Shown piece by piece: positions 54,917 through 63,502 of a stretch of DNA of 64,000 bases. The position numbers and the translations under genes are program-made. The notes beneath the pieces are model-generated. The model searched no databases. It worked only from the letters and a program-made list of their open reading frames with translations, and was not told the DNA's origin. The DNA is from Arminella tubonensis. Lineage in GTDB: Bacteria > Pseudomonadota > Alphaproteobacteria > Rhizobiales > Rhizobiaceae. Positions within the stretch are counted from its first letter, which is position 1. Each line of letters starts with the position of its first letter. The stretch spans positions 62,001-126,000 of the forward strand of contig NZ_PCDP01000029.1 of assembly GCF_003240585.1 (NCBI RefSeq), in the 5' to 3' direction.

Positions 54917-57754
54917 TTGGGACAGATTGAGATTGGCCTCTTCGAGCACTCCGGATGGGAGCTTGATCTCGAAAAGCGAGAGCTGCGTGCCATGGGTGCG
55001 CCGGTCCCACTTGGTAGTCGCGCATTCGAAATCCTGGAAACCCTTGCGGTTTCCTCGGGCGGAATCGTCACGAAAGACGAGCTGATGAAGCGCGTCTGGC
55101 CAGGACTTGTCGTTGAGGATAACACCCTCCAGGTACATATCTCGGCGATAAGGCGTGCGCTTGGAAAAGACCGTGACTTGCTGCGGACCGTGTCCGGTCG
55201 CGGGTATCGACTACTCGGTGAATGGACAGAACCCGAGAGGCGCATCGCTGGTCCGATGCCAGCGATGCGCGTGCAGTCGAGCCAACGAGCAGGTTTTGTG
55301 ACCAACATACCCTCGGCGGCGTCCGAACTCATCGGACGTCAGGCCGCGGTTTCTCATATCATGACGCTGCTGTCCGCCTATCGAATTGTAACTCTTACGG
55401 GACCGGGCGGGATCGGGAAGACCGTGCTGGCGTCCGAAGTCGCCCGGCGTCTGCAGCCGACGATTGGGGATGCGTTTTTTGTAGAGCTGGTTTCTCTCTC
55501 GGATCCAAATCTTGTCTCGACTACACTTGCACAGGCTCTCGACCTGCGCCTTCAAGGCGACGATATCTCTGCCGAGCTCGTGGCGCGCGCTATCGGGAAC
55601 CGGAAGATGTTGCTTTTGATCGACAATTGCGAACATGTCGTCGATGCGGCTGCCGAGATGGTCGAGGCGATCATCCGCGCCTGTCAGAATGTTTCGGTGC
55701 TGGCCACGAGCCGAGAACTTCTTCGTATCGAGGGCGAATTCACATTTCGTGTCCCGCCGCTCGACGTACCCGCAAACGAACAGGTCGACGATCTGTTGCA
55801 ACACAGTTCGGTCCAGTTGTTTATTGCCCGAACACGGGCGTTGCAGTCAGACTTTATGATAAATAAGGACAGGGTCTCGGTTATCGCTGGTATCTGCCGG
55901 CATCTGGATGGAATTCCCCTGGCTATAGAGTTCGCCGCGGCCCGCGCCGCCACTTTGGGGCTTAGCCAGATCGCTGGCCGATTGGATGATCGATTCGTCC
56001 TCCTCACCGGCGGACGCCGAACCGCGTTGCCTCGACACCGCACCCTGCGGGCCGCGCTTGATTGGAGCTACGAGCTATTGCCCGAAGGCGAGCGTCGGCT
56101 CCTTCGCAATCTGGCCGTCTTCCCAGCAGGGTTCACTTTGGAGGCGGCGATGGCAGCCAGCGGGGAGGACGAAGAAGAAACCGCAGTGGGGCTTTCGAAC
56201 CTCGTCTCAAAATCGTTGGTAACCTTCGAGGGAACGGAAGCCGCTCCTCGGTGGCGTCTTCTGGAAACCGTGCGGGTCTACTCGCTGGAAAAACTTGGGC
56301 TGGGTGCTGACTATCGACTGACGATGCGGCGAATTGCGGCGTTCTTCGAGTCGTTCTTCCAGCCATTTTCGAATGAGAACTCATTGCAGGTGGCGATCGA
56401 AGGCCTCGGGCCCTATCGCCGGGAGATCGACAATCTGCGCGCCGCCATGACTTGGGCACTTTCGCCAGACGGCGATGGAAAACTGGGAGCCAGACTGGCC
56501 GCCGTTGCCTCCGATTTCTGGACCGCGATGTCGCTTGTGTCCGAGGCCGGCGAATGGGCTCAAAAGGCGCTGTCTCGCCTTGAAGGAGAGGAGGGGGGAC
56601 GCACCGAAATGGTCCTCCAATGCGCCCTCGGATTTGCACTGATTTATACGCAAGGCATGAGCGAACGGGGAAAGGATGTGCTTACTCGCGCCCTGTCACT
56701 TGCCAAAACGCTGGATGATCCTGATTATCGGCAAAGAGTGACTTGTGCACTTTGGCTTTTTTCCGCTCGCTCGGTGGCGTTGAAGGAGGCGCTTGTCCGT
56801 GCCCACGAGTACGAGAAGGGCGACGGTGGACGCGATGCCGGGTCAGGAGCGACAGCAGCGTGGCTGACGGGCATCCCGAAGACCTATCAGGCAGAACACC
56901 TGGAAGCTTATGACAGGCTTGAATGGGCCGCGAAGAATTCGCCTCCGGACAATCGTCGCAGAGATATGCTCAGGCTTGGGGCGGACATCCGCACGTCCTC
57001 CATGGCTCACAACACGGTCAACTTGATATCGTTGGGTCGGCTGGATGCGGCTTTTCTGACAGCAGAAGATTCAATTCTCGAGGCCCGTGCGACGAAGCAA
57101 CCATTTGTGTTTTGTGTCGCCCTGGCTTGGGCCTCCGCTTTCGTGTCTCTCAGTCTTGACAATGAAGCCCGAGCACAAGAGTGGGGCGAAGAACTCATCG
57201 CACATGCACTGCAGCATGGTCTGAAACCTTTCTACGCAGTTGGCCTGTGCGTGCGTGGCAGCTTGGCCTCACGATCAGGCTCTCCCGCCGAGGGCATAGA
57301 CGCTCTTCGAGCCGGGCTTCGGGAAATGCAAGAGGCCTCCTACTTGCTGTTCTATCCATTTTTTATGTGCGAATTCGCAGCGGCGTTGCAGGCGGCTGGA
57401 CGTTTTGACGAGGGGCTCGACGAAATTGACCGGGCGCAGCGATTTTCAGCCGACAAAAGCTACCGCTGGATAGAGCCAGAACTGTTACGAAAAAAAGGCG
57501 AGATCATCGCAGCTCAAGGTGGAGATGAAACCTTGCCTGTACACTTATTTCAGGAAGCTGCCCAAAGAGCATCGGCTCAAAGTGGTCTGTATTGGGAACT
57601 TACAGCGGGCATAAGCCTTGTGGAATATCTGGCTAGCCGCGGCGAACGTCGAGCGGCAAAGAAAATCCTCCTGCCTGTATACGAGCGTTTCACAGAGGGG
57701 TTCTCCACCCCTCGACTTCTGCGGGCGAAGATGTTGCTTGCCACGGATACCTGA
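54917..57754 (+). CDS. Large winged-helix / NB-ARC ATPase regulator
   Basis: The 945-residue protein has three parts. A PhoB-like winged helix (about 5-102, MKRVWPGLVVEDNTLQVHIS and SGRGYRLLGEW) binds DNA. A STAND-class NTPase follows, with GPGGIGKTVLASEV (P-loop, about 155) and LLLIDNCEHVVDA (Walker B). The C-terminal 450 residues are helical repeats of the TPR kind that probably sense a ligand. Such proteins act as ATP-gated activators, like CadC-headed relatives of MalT and AfsR. The start is a TTG at 54917, fixed by the domain boundary. Its targets are unknown. Confidence 0.88.
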   Translation: MGQIEIGLFEHSGWELDLEKRELRAMGAPVPLGSRAFEILETLAVSSGGIVTKDELMKRVWPGLVVEDNTLQVHISAIRRALGKDRDLLRTVSGRGYRLLGEWTEPERRIAGPMPAMRVQSSQRAGFVTNIPSAASELIGRQAAVSHIMTLLSAYRIVTLTGPGGIGKTVLASEVARRLQPTIGDAFFVELVSLSDPNLVSTTLAQALDLRLQGDDISAELVARAIGNRKMLLLIDNCEHVVDAAAEMVEAIIRACQNVSVLATSRELLRIEGEFTFRVPPLDVPANEQVDDLLQHSSVQLFIARTRALQSDFMINKDRVSVIAGICRHLDGIPLAIEFAAARAATLGLSQIAGRLDDRFVLLTGGRRTALPRHRTLRAALDWSYELLPEGERRLLRNLAVFPAGFTLEAAMAASGEDEEETAVGLSNLVSKSLVTFEGTEAAPRWRLLETVRVYSLEKLGLGADYRLTMRRIAAFFESFFQPFSNENSLQVAIEGLGPYRREIDNLRAAMTWALSPDGDGKLGARLAAVASDFWTAMSLVSEAGEWAQKALSRLEGEEGGRTEMVLQCALGFALIYTQGMSERGKDVLTRALSLAKTLDDPDYRQRVTCALWLFSARSVALKEALVRAHEYEKGDGGRDAGSGATAAWLTGIPKTYQAEHLEAYDRLEWAAKNSPPDNRRRDMLRLGADIRTSSMAHNTVNLISLGRLDAAFLTAEDSILEARATKQPFVFCVALAWASAFVSLSLDNEARAQEWGEELIAHALQHGLKPFYAVGLCVRGSLASRSGSPAEGIDALRAGLREMQEASYLLFYPFFMCEFAAALQAAGRFDEGLDEIDRAQRFSADKSYRWIEPELLRKKGEIIAAQGGDETLPVHLFQEAAQRASAQSGLYWELTAGISLVEYLASRGERRAAKKILLPVYERFTEGFSTPRLLRAKMLLATDT

Positions 57755-58099
57755 GTTCTGTCGATCGTAGACGATAGTGCTTCATCGCAACGATCCCGAA
57801 AGGCGCGGCCCATCACACGTTTGCTGGTCTCAGGGTTCTGAAGAGGCCGTCTCCCGGCGGAAGGAGACGACCCAAGGCGGATCTTGGATCAATCCGCGCG
57901 CTCCGGCGGATGGGACGACGCAGAAGCGTTTCGCTGCTTGCAGCGTATCGCCTTGTCGAAGACGGAGGCGACGTTCGGATGCCCCGACGTCGCCCCGGCG
58001 CAAATGGACTTTGGTATCCCGTCATGTTTCGGCCTTGCTGTTGGACAACAAGCACCCCGCCCAGTTAAGAAGCTGTGCCATGTAGAAAGGTGATTTTTG
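57755..58099. other. Intergenic region with a hairpin
   Basis: No gene is seen in 345 bases. CGTCTCC (57848-57854) and GGAGACG (57863-57869) form a 7-bp hairpin that may end the large regulator transcript. AAAGGTGA near 58090 serves as ribosome site for the next gene. Confidence 0.35.
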
Positions 58100-58408
58100 A
58101 TGATGAAACGAATGGTTCTTTCGGCGGCTGTCGCGGTCTGTGTCTGCCACGCTGCGTCCGCGTCCAGCGACGGCGCATGGAACGCCATGTTTGCAAAGGC
58201 GAACGGAACCTGCATCGGCCAGTCGGGGCTCAATACGCCGGAAGCTTCCGCGCCCGTGGTCTTCAACGATGCGACTGGCAAGGTCGCCGTTTTGCTTCGG
58301 GGCCGGTCGGGCCGGGGCAACTCCAAGGCGGACGTGAACTTGATCTGCCTGTACGACAAGAAGTCCGGCAAGGCTTCGATCGCGGAATATCGCTGGCTCG
58401 GCAACTGA
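58100..58408 (+). CDS. Small exported hypothetical protein
   Basis: The 102-residue product starts with a signal peptide (MMKRMVLSAAVAVCVCHAAS) and leaves a mature domain of about 80 residues with two cysteines (NGTCIGQSG, VNLICLYDKK), possibly a disulfide. The mature part ends with strands and SIAEYRWLGN. I do not recognise the family. Nothing recognisable fills the 299 bases after it, up to the VOC gene. Confidence 0.65.
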   Translation: MMKRMVLSAAVAVCVCHAASASSDGAWNAMFAKANGTCIGQSGLNTPEASAPVVFNDATGKVAVLLRGRSGRGNSKADVNLICLYDKKSGKASIAEYRWLGN

Positions 58409-58707
58409 GGGAGCGGAAGCTGTTCAGCCGGTTCCTGAAAGGCGACATGGTCGAGGTCTGCCTGTTAGTCTTGCGACGTCGCGAGCCCCAGCGGACGGTC
58501 TATGGGCGGTCCCGAACAGCAGGCGCAAGGCCGCATCGGCAACTTCCCTCTTGCACGGCCCGATGGACCGTTTCACCTTAATCTTGTTGTTCATCGTCGC
58601 CGTGTAGCTCCGCACGCGCAAGGGAAAGGCCAAGTGGCGGATCAAACCGTCTTCACGACCTGCCCATTCTGCGGGCAAAAATAGACGAGCCGAAGTCGTA
58701 TCAACTT

Positions 58708-59265
58708 CTATCTCGTAGATCCCCAGACGGCTTCGTGAAGCTGCGTCGTGAAGCTCGTGTCTCGGCGTTCGCCAGGTAGACGCGCCGTCACCTCCTGCAA
58801 GGTCCATCCGTTGCCATCGGGATCCTCGAACGTGAAATACGAGGCGTAGCTCTTCCTTTCGGGATTCGGTCCCTTGGTAATTCCCTTGCCGTTGGAGTGA
58901 TGGAAAATTCCGCCGACGTCGTGGAAAGGGTCGCTGACCTTCACCCCGCGCCGGATCAGGTCGTCCCGCGCGGCAAGGACGTCGGACACGACGAGATGCA
59001 TGCCCTGGGCCGAGCCCGGCGCCGCTTCGGTGATGTTTTGGCCGAACATTACCGAGCATCCAGAGCCAGCCGGGCTTAACTGGACAATGCGATAGTCGTC
59101 GCCCGCTGAGTGGTCGATGTCCAGCCGCCAGCCGAGGCTCTCGTAGAACGCCCTGGCACGATCCACGTCGGAAACTGGGATCACGACGAGTTCAAGATTC
59201 ATGATCGTTGGATTTGTGTCTGATGTTTTAGCCGAAGATTTAGCTTGCAGCGTGGCATCGGTCAT
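58708..59265 (-). CDS. VOC-family protein (paralogue of the gene at 42567)
   Basis: The 185-residue protein shows the same VOC pattern as its paralogue: LVVIPVSDVDRARAFYESLG, MHLVVSDVLAARDDLIRRG, FHDVGGIFHHSNGKGI and FEDPDGNGWTLQEVTARLPG. It lacks the long charged tail. The ATG at 59265 is chosen because GGAG lies 6 bases before it; an ATG four codons upstream would put that site inside the gene. It is divergent from an SDR operon across a perfect AAGGTGT palindrome, exactly as its paralogue is. Confidence 0.87.
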   Translation of the reverse strand: MTDATLQAKSSAKTSDTNPTIMNLELVVIPVSDVDRARAFYESLGWRLDIDHSAGDDYRIVQLSPAGSGCSVMFGQNITEAAPGSAQGMHLVVSDVLAARDDLIRRGVKVSDPFHDVGGIFHHSNGKGITKGPNPERKSYASYFTFEDPDGNGWTLQEVTARLPGERRDTSFTTQLHEAVWGSTR

Positions 59266-59341
59266 ATCGGGCTCCATTTGTTTACACGCCGCAGGATTTT
59301 CGGCGCCGACATTACGCTACCGAGGAGGGTTCCCGGCCGGT

Positions 59342-59376
59342 ATTGTCCGAAGGTGTGCCCAACACCTTGGTATACG
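59342..59376. promoter_or_regulatory. Shared operator/promoter element, copy 7 (best palindrome)
   Basis: ATTGTCCG is followed by AAGGTGT-GCCCA-ACACCTT, a perfect repeat with 7-base arms (59350-59368). On the minus strand it ends in GGACAAT, 77 bases before the VOC start. On the plus strand TATACG at 59371-59376 is a possible -10 for the SDR operon. One site could control both directions. Confidence 0.72.
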
Positions 59377-59579
59377 TGCATCCATCCTGCCGCTCACGCC
59401 TGACCTCACCGGAGTGCAGAGAGCTGCGGACGTCCAGACATTCTCCCGAAAAACGGCTGAGTGACTGCCACTTTTCAGCAATTATCGCGCTGATCGAAAG
59501 CGCTTAAATCAATAGCACCGACGCCGAGGGCGGCGGGCGGCCCGAACAAGGACCGCTGCAATTGAAAAGGATGCACATT

Positions 59580-60293
59580 ATGAGCAATCAGCAGAAGGTC
59601 GCCATCATCACCGGCGCATCGCAGGGCATTGGCGAAGGTCTCGTGCGTGCCTACCGCGAACGGAACTACCGCGTCGTCGCTACCTCGCGTTCGATCAAAC
59701 AGGGTTCGGATGACGGCGTGCACGCGGTGGCGGGCGACATCGCCAATCCAGAGACCGCAGAGCGCGTCGTCCGCGAGGCGATAGAACGCTTTGGCCGGAT
59801 CGATACATTGGTGAACAACGCCGGCGTGTTCACTGCAAAGCCTTTCGTCGACTTCACTCAGGAGGACTATGACCTGAACTTCGGCGTGAACGTTTCCGGC
59901 TTCTTCCACATCACGCAGCGGGCTGCGAGAGAAATGCTGAAGCAGGGTTCCGGCCACATTGTGAGTATCACGACGAGCCTCGTAAACCAGCCGGTCTCGA
60001 GCGTTCCTACAGCTCTCGCCTCGCTCACCAAGGGCGGTTTGAACGCTGTGACGAAGGAACTGGCCATCGAGTTTGCCAAGACCGGCGTCCGTGTCAACGC
60101 CGTCTCTCCTGGCATCATTAAGACCCCGATGCACGCTCCCGAGACTCACGAGTTCTTGTCGGCGCTCCATCCGGTCGGCCACATGGGCGAGATCAGCGAC
60201 ATCGTTGACGCCGTGATCTACCTCGAGAGCGCAAGCTTCGTTACGGGAGAGATCATGCACGTCGACGGTGGCCAGAACGCTGGCCGCTGGTAG
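59580..60293 (+). CDS. SDR-fold protein lacking the catalytic tyrosine (paralogue of 49760)
   Basis: This 237-residue protein has TGASQGIGEGLVRAYRERN, DTLVNNAGVFTAKPF and FVTGEIMHVDGGQNAGRW. The active-site segment reads TALASLTKGG, with alanine where tyrosine should precede lysine by four. The serine segment is SITTSLVNQP. It shares this loss with the SDR at 49760, so the change is ancestral to both. AAGGA precedes the ATG by 9 bases. It heads an operon with a DsbA-like protein and a tautomerase. Confidence 0.88.
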   Translation: MSNQQKVAIITGASQGIGEGLVRAYRERNYRVVATSRSIKQGSDDGVHAVAGDIANPETAERVVREAIERFGRIDTLVNNAGVFTAKPFVDFTQEDYDLNFGVNVSGFFHITQRAAREMLKQGSGHIVSITTSLVNQPVSSVPTALASLTKGGLNAVTKELAIEFAKTGVRVNAVSPGIIKTPMHAPETHEFLSALHPVGHMGEISDIVDAVIYLESASFVTGEIMHVDGGQNAGRW

Positions 60294-60363
60294 GCCTCGA
60301 CCAGGGAGCAGGCGCGTAGCGCAGATACGCCGCGCGCCCTGCCAACAAGCGAAGGGAAAGACA

Positions 60364-60996
60364 ATGGAACTCATACTAGCCGCCGATCCCATGTGCTCGT
60401 GGTGCTATGGATTCAGCAAGCAAATGGAGCTTCTTCTTCAGCGACGTCCGGACGCATCCTTGAAGATCGTTCTTGGCGGATTGCGCGCGGGGGCGACCGA
60501 CGTACTCGACGAGGCGGGCAAGCAGTTCCGACTGCATCACTGGTCGAAGGTCGAGGAAGCCAGCGGGGTGCCATTCAACCGTGAAGGCCTGCTCGCCAGA
60601 AACGGTTTCGTCTACGACACCGAGCCCGTATGCCGAGCAGTCGTGACCGCTCGCATCCTTCAGCCGGACGCGGACCTTCTGAAGGTCTTCCGTGCGCTCC
60701 AACATGCCTTCTACGTCAATGCGCTCGACACCACCGACGGCGCAGTGCTTGCGGATGTCGGATCCCGCGCGCTCGGTGGGCTCGGTCATTTCGTAACTGC
60801 GGAGGAGTTCCTAGCAACGTGGAAGAAAGGGAGCACGATCGAAGAGGCCGCGAAGGACTTCGCGACAGTTCGCGGCATGGGCGTTTCGAGCTTTCCAACG
60901 CTCTTCCTGAAGAAGGGCGGAGCGCTTCGCAAGGTCGGCGCTGGATATGCGCACGTCGACGAACTTGAGAAACACCTTGCGGCCATGGCCGCCTAG
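60364..60996 (+). CDS. DsbA-family protein, FrnE-like
   Basis: The 210-residue protein lacks a signal peptide and starts with ILAADPMCSWCYGFSKQM, a C-x-x-C active site at about residues 11-14. The thioredoxin cis-proline segment is VSSFPTLFLKKGG. Cytoplasmic FrnE-like members act as disulfide or glutathione-linked isomerases. It lies 70 bases after the SDR gene, with GAAGGGAAAG as ribosome site. Confidence 0.88.
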   Translation: MELILAADPMCSWCYGFSKQMELLLQRRPDASLKIVLGGLRAGATDVLDEAGKQFRLHHWSKVEEASGVPFNREGLLARNGFVYDTEPVCRAVVTARILQPDADLLKVFRALQHAFYVNALDTTDGAVLADVGSRALGGLGHFVTAEEFLATWKKGSTIEEAAKDFATVRGMGVSSFPTLFLKKGGALRKVGAGYAHVDELEKHLAAMAA

Positions 60997-61032
60997 CAGG
61001 TTGATACAGGTCTCGAACAAGGAGAATAGGAA

Positions 61033-61269
61033 ATGCCAATAGTCACAGTACAGGTAACCCGTGAAGGCACTACGCCCGATCGCACATCGGTCAGCGCCGA
61101 GGAGAAGGCCGCCATCATCGCGGGCGTGAGCCAGGTCATGCTCGACGTTCTCAACAAGCCGCTTGAATCGACGTATGTTGTGATCGAGGAAGTCGAGCTA
61201 GAAAACTGGGGCTGGGGAGGTCTTCCAACTGTCCAGTATCGGAAAAAGAAGGCTGAAGGAAAAGCCTGA
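61033..61269 (+). CDS. 4-Oxalocrotonate tautomerase-family protein
   Basis: The 78-residue protein begins MPIVTVQVTREG, exposing the catalytic N-terminal proline once Met is removed. The second half has VYVVIEEVELENWGWGG-type sequence (YVVIEEVELENWGWGG is seen), as in 4-OT enzymes that tautomerise dienol acids or dehalogenate. AAGGAG precedes the ATG by 9 bases. It closes the SDR-DsbA operon. Confidence 0.9.
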   Translation: MPIVTVQVTREGTTPDRTSVSAEEKAAIIAGVSQVMLDVLNKPLESTYVVIEEVELENWGWGGLPTVQYRKKKAEGKA

Positions 61270-61417
61270 CATCGGGGTGAACCCGTGGAGCACCCGACGC
61301 CGCCGGTGGCAACCGACGGCGTTTGAGGCTTCTTTCGGAACATTCCGCACCGAGTGGGTCCTGCGAACTTCGCGATGGTGTCGGTGGCGTGGGGCGTGGT
61401 TCTCCGACGGACTGGCC

Positions 61418-61443
61418 GGGTATCGGGCATACCACCGTGCAAT
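61418..61443 (+). promoter_or_regulatory. Shared operator/promoter element, copy 8
   Basis: The plus strand reads GGGTAT-CGGGC-ATACCACCGTGCAAT; on the minus strand this is ATTGCACGGTGGTAT-GCCCG-ATACC. GGTAT/ATACC is a perfect inner repeat. TGCAAT points at the tautomerase remnant that begins about 115 bases downstream. Confidence 0.55.
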
Positions 61444-61558
61444 AGCGCCCGCACCGTGAGCAGGATATTTATCCGCTGCTGCCACCAGGTCAGTATGCAA
61501 AGGCCGCGCATACTCTCCGAGATCGGCGGCACCTGGCGCAGGACCATGGGAGACGCCC

Positions 61559-61833
61559 GATGCCCTGTTAAAGCCCATGTCTTGAAAGGACCCTCACACG
61601 ACGTCGTCGTGGAATACTTCGGAGTCCCTCAAAGCGACCGATACCAGATCCTTCAAGAGCACGAGCCATCGCATTTTCGGGCGGTAGACACCGGGCTTGA
61701 GATCGAACGAACTGAAAAATTCGCGCTGCTTCAATCACCAGCCTTCGTCACCCTGGTCGTGCTACGCACCGCGATGTTACGGGAGTTGCCCGGATACCCG
61801 CCTACCGCATCGGACCCGGCCCAAGGAGCCTAG
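61559..61833 (+). pseudogene. Second tautomerase gene, frameshifted and internally deleted
   Basis: An ATG-Pro start (MPC, then a stop) and a neighbouring frame (VKAHVLKGPSHDVVVEYFGV, PQSDRYQILQEHEPSHFRAV) match the longer tautomerase family (about 130 residues; pattern VxEAFGVPxDDRYQV). One base is missing near 61566 and about 15 residues are lost after HVLKG. The C-terminal half after FALLQ is not family-like. Confidence 0.6.
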
Positions 61834-62282
61834 ACTTGGACTGGTTTAATCGTGTCGACTGAAATATCGCCCGCAAGCACTCCGCGTTGGACATCGCGCC
61901 GTCCTCGGTCGACCTCGATTACCGTGTAGAGCTTCTCGCTTCTGAACGCACTGGCGTTGCGCGTTGTAACGTCGTCAGCCGGGGCCGCATCGACTTCCAT
62001 GAAATCAAGTTCCTTCGCCGAAGCCACAATCCGAGCATCGCCGCTAGTTCTCGCTGCTACCACCACTTCCCCTTGGGTCGGAGAATTATCCCAACGGGGA
62101 TCATTGGCTGCCGCGATAGGCACGAGCCGGTAGATGTTCAAGGTTTCGCCGACACCCACTTCGGTGGACGATTCCCGTGCGGCGTCGGCGATCTGAGCCT
62201 TACTCTCGACCGATCGACCAAATGTATTTGAGGTCGTCGCGTTGTTCGGATCGGTTCCATCGGATTTTACCACATTCGACAT
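61830..62282 (-). CDS. Hypothetical small stress-type protein
   Basis: The 150-residue protein starts MSNVVKSDGTDPNNATTSNT, has a low-complexity N-terminal third and a more ordered end (LYTVIEVDRGRRDVQRGVLA). I do not recognise the family. AGGAGG lies 6 bases before the ATG. GGAAC-N17-ATT at 62312-62336 on the minus strand is a weak match to the EcfG promoter, shared in form with the DUF883-like gene. Confidence 0.65.
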   Translation of the reverse strand: MSNVVKSDGTDPNNATTSNTFGRSVESKAQIADAARESSTEVGVGETLNIYRLVPIAAANDPRWDNSPTQGEVVVAARTSGDARIVASAKELDFMEVDAAPADDVTTRNASAFRSEKLYTVIEVDRGRRDVQRGVLAGDISVDTIKPVQV

Positions 62283-62652
62283 AATATCCTCCTGAGTTCT
62301 GCTGGAGGAATAATTCCCCTTGGGAGCAGTAGTTCCCATCGGTGAGGGCTTTCGTGTCCTAACACCGCGAGCGCATGCGATTGATGCCACCCGCTTAGTG
62401 GCGGTTGCGGCAGGGGGCTCAGGGAACTTGTCAAATTAGAAACGGCCCGAAGTCGCCACTCCCAGGTATTGATCCCGAACGCTTCTGAGGCGAGCCTAGG
62501 TTCTGAAATAAGCAACAGCCGGTGTGCCGACGTCCATTTGGAACGAACTAGCCTCATGGCGGTCGCGCTTCGGGTCACTCGGCGATCATTCCCCAAATGA
62601 CCTGTCCGTGCGCTGCGCGTTCGCTTAATCACCCAAAAGCCACGGGATTCCC

Positions 62653-62703
62653 ATGGAAAACGCAGGCATCGGCTTGATCGCCGCAATCCCCATCGGCGGC
62701 CTC
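62653..62703 (+). pseudogene. N-terminal stub of a second GlsB/YeaQ gene
   Basis: The frame starts MENAGIGLIAAIPIGGLG, nearly the same as the intact GlsB-like gene at 39562 (MDNAGIGWIAAIIIGGLAG). The upstream 150 bases are also alignable with that gene's upstream region, including a decayed promoter (GGAAC-N17-GTC at 62540-62564). Homology stops after 17 codons, 4 bases before the receiver remnant begins. It is a duplicated copy cut by a deletion. Confidence 0.7.
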
Positions 62704-62707
62704 GGCT

Positions 62708-63356
62708 TCAAGTCCGTCGGCCTCCAATATTTGCGATGCTCGCCAGAATTGGATAGCGTTCAAGCTCGGGCGTGTCGGTCGCGCTGGCGCACGGGATGCC
62801 GAAAGCCTCCAATTCAAGGCGACGGGCGTAACCTTTTCGCCACCAAGATTGAAATCGAGGACCGCTGCATGCGGGCGCTCTTCAGCGATCAGATCGAGCG
62901 CATGCTCAACGGATGCAGCGGGCCATCTTTGCCCGCGTTGGTCGACAGCTCGTGAACGATCAGGCTGATCCCGAGAACCTTCGCGCTCGAGAGCGCGACG
63001 ACAGGCCCATCGCAGATGAGGCGTTCCTCACCGGAAGGGCCAGTAGATTGCCGGGCCAGTGTTTCGAAATCCGCCGCGTCGTTGGTCGCCGCGATTTCCC
63101 GCGCGCGAAGTGCGGCCTCGAGCCTTCCGAAAAAGACGTCGCGATATTCGATGCCGGTTGGCTTTGCCGCATCCATCTGCAGCAGTTGCGGAGCTCGGGT
63201 ATTTCCCATTGCACGTCTCCCAAATCGAAGAAGCTCTGGCCAAGAGGTCGTCCCGCGGGACTTTGAATGTTCGGACGAACGGCGTTGTTCGCCGTAGTGG
63301 CGCTGTGCCTGCACGTGCGCGCTTCTGAGCAAGCGGTAAAGGTCTTCCAACATCAT
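62708..63356 (-). pseudogene. HWE histidine kinase with receiver domain, shattered
   Basis: Minus-strand pieces in several frames follow one hybrid kinase. An N-terminus MMLEDLYRLLRSAHVQAQ is followed by a PAS part (FVRTFKVPRDDLLARASSIW; DVQWEIPELRN). Part of the HWE ATPase comes next (CDGPVVALSSAKVLGISLIV then HELSTNAGKDGPLH). A receiver follows, with AAVLDFNLGGEKV (phospho-acceptor Asp) and LELEAFGIPCASATDTPELE. The phospho-accepting histidine region is gone. Multiple frame changes exclude function. The left end abuts the GlsB stub. Confidence 0.72.
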
Positions 63357-63502
63357 CTTCTAGGATTGTTCTCAGTGGAAAGTTGACAATCGACGCGCTT
63401 GGTCTGCGCCTCGAGAACAAGTCAGGGCGCGAACTTTTCTCAGCAAGGGATCTCGTCGATTTATGATTTGAGATCGAGCTCGTCGACCAACCGTCGCCGG
63501 CT

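Noticed and set aside
58424..59059. Minus-strand frame of 211 codons partly upstream of the small exported protein
   Set aside because: Most of it is the VOC gene in a wrong frame; the part beyond 58707 resembles nothing and is too weak to call.
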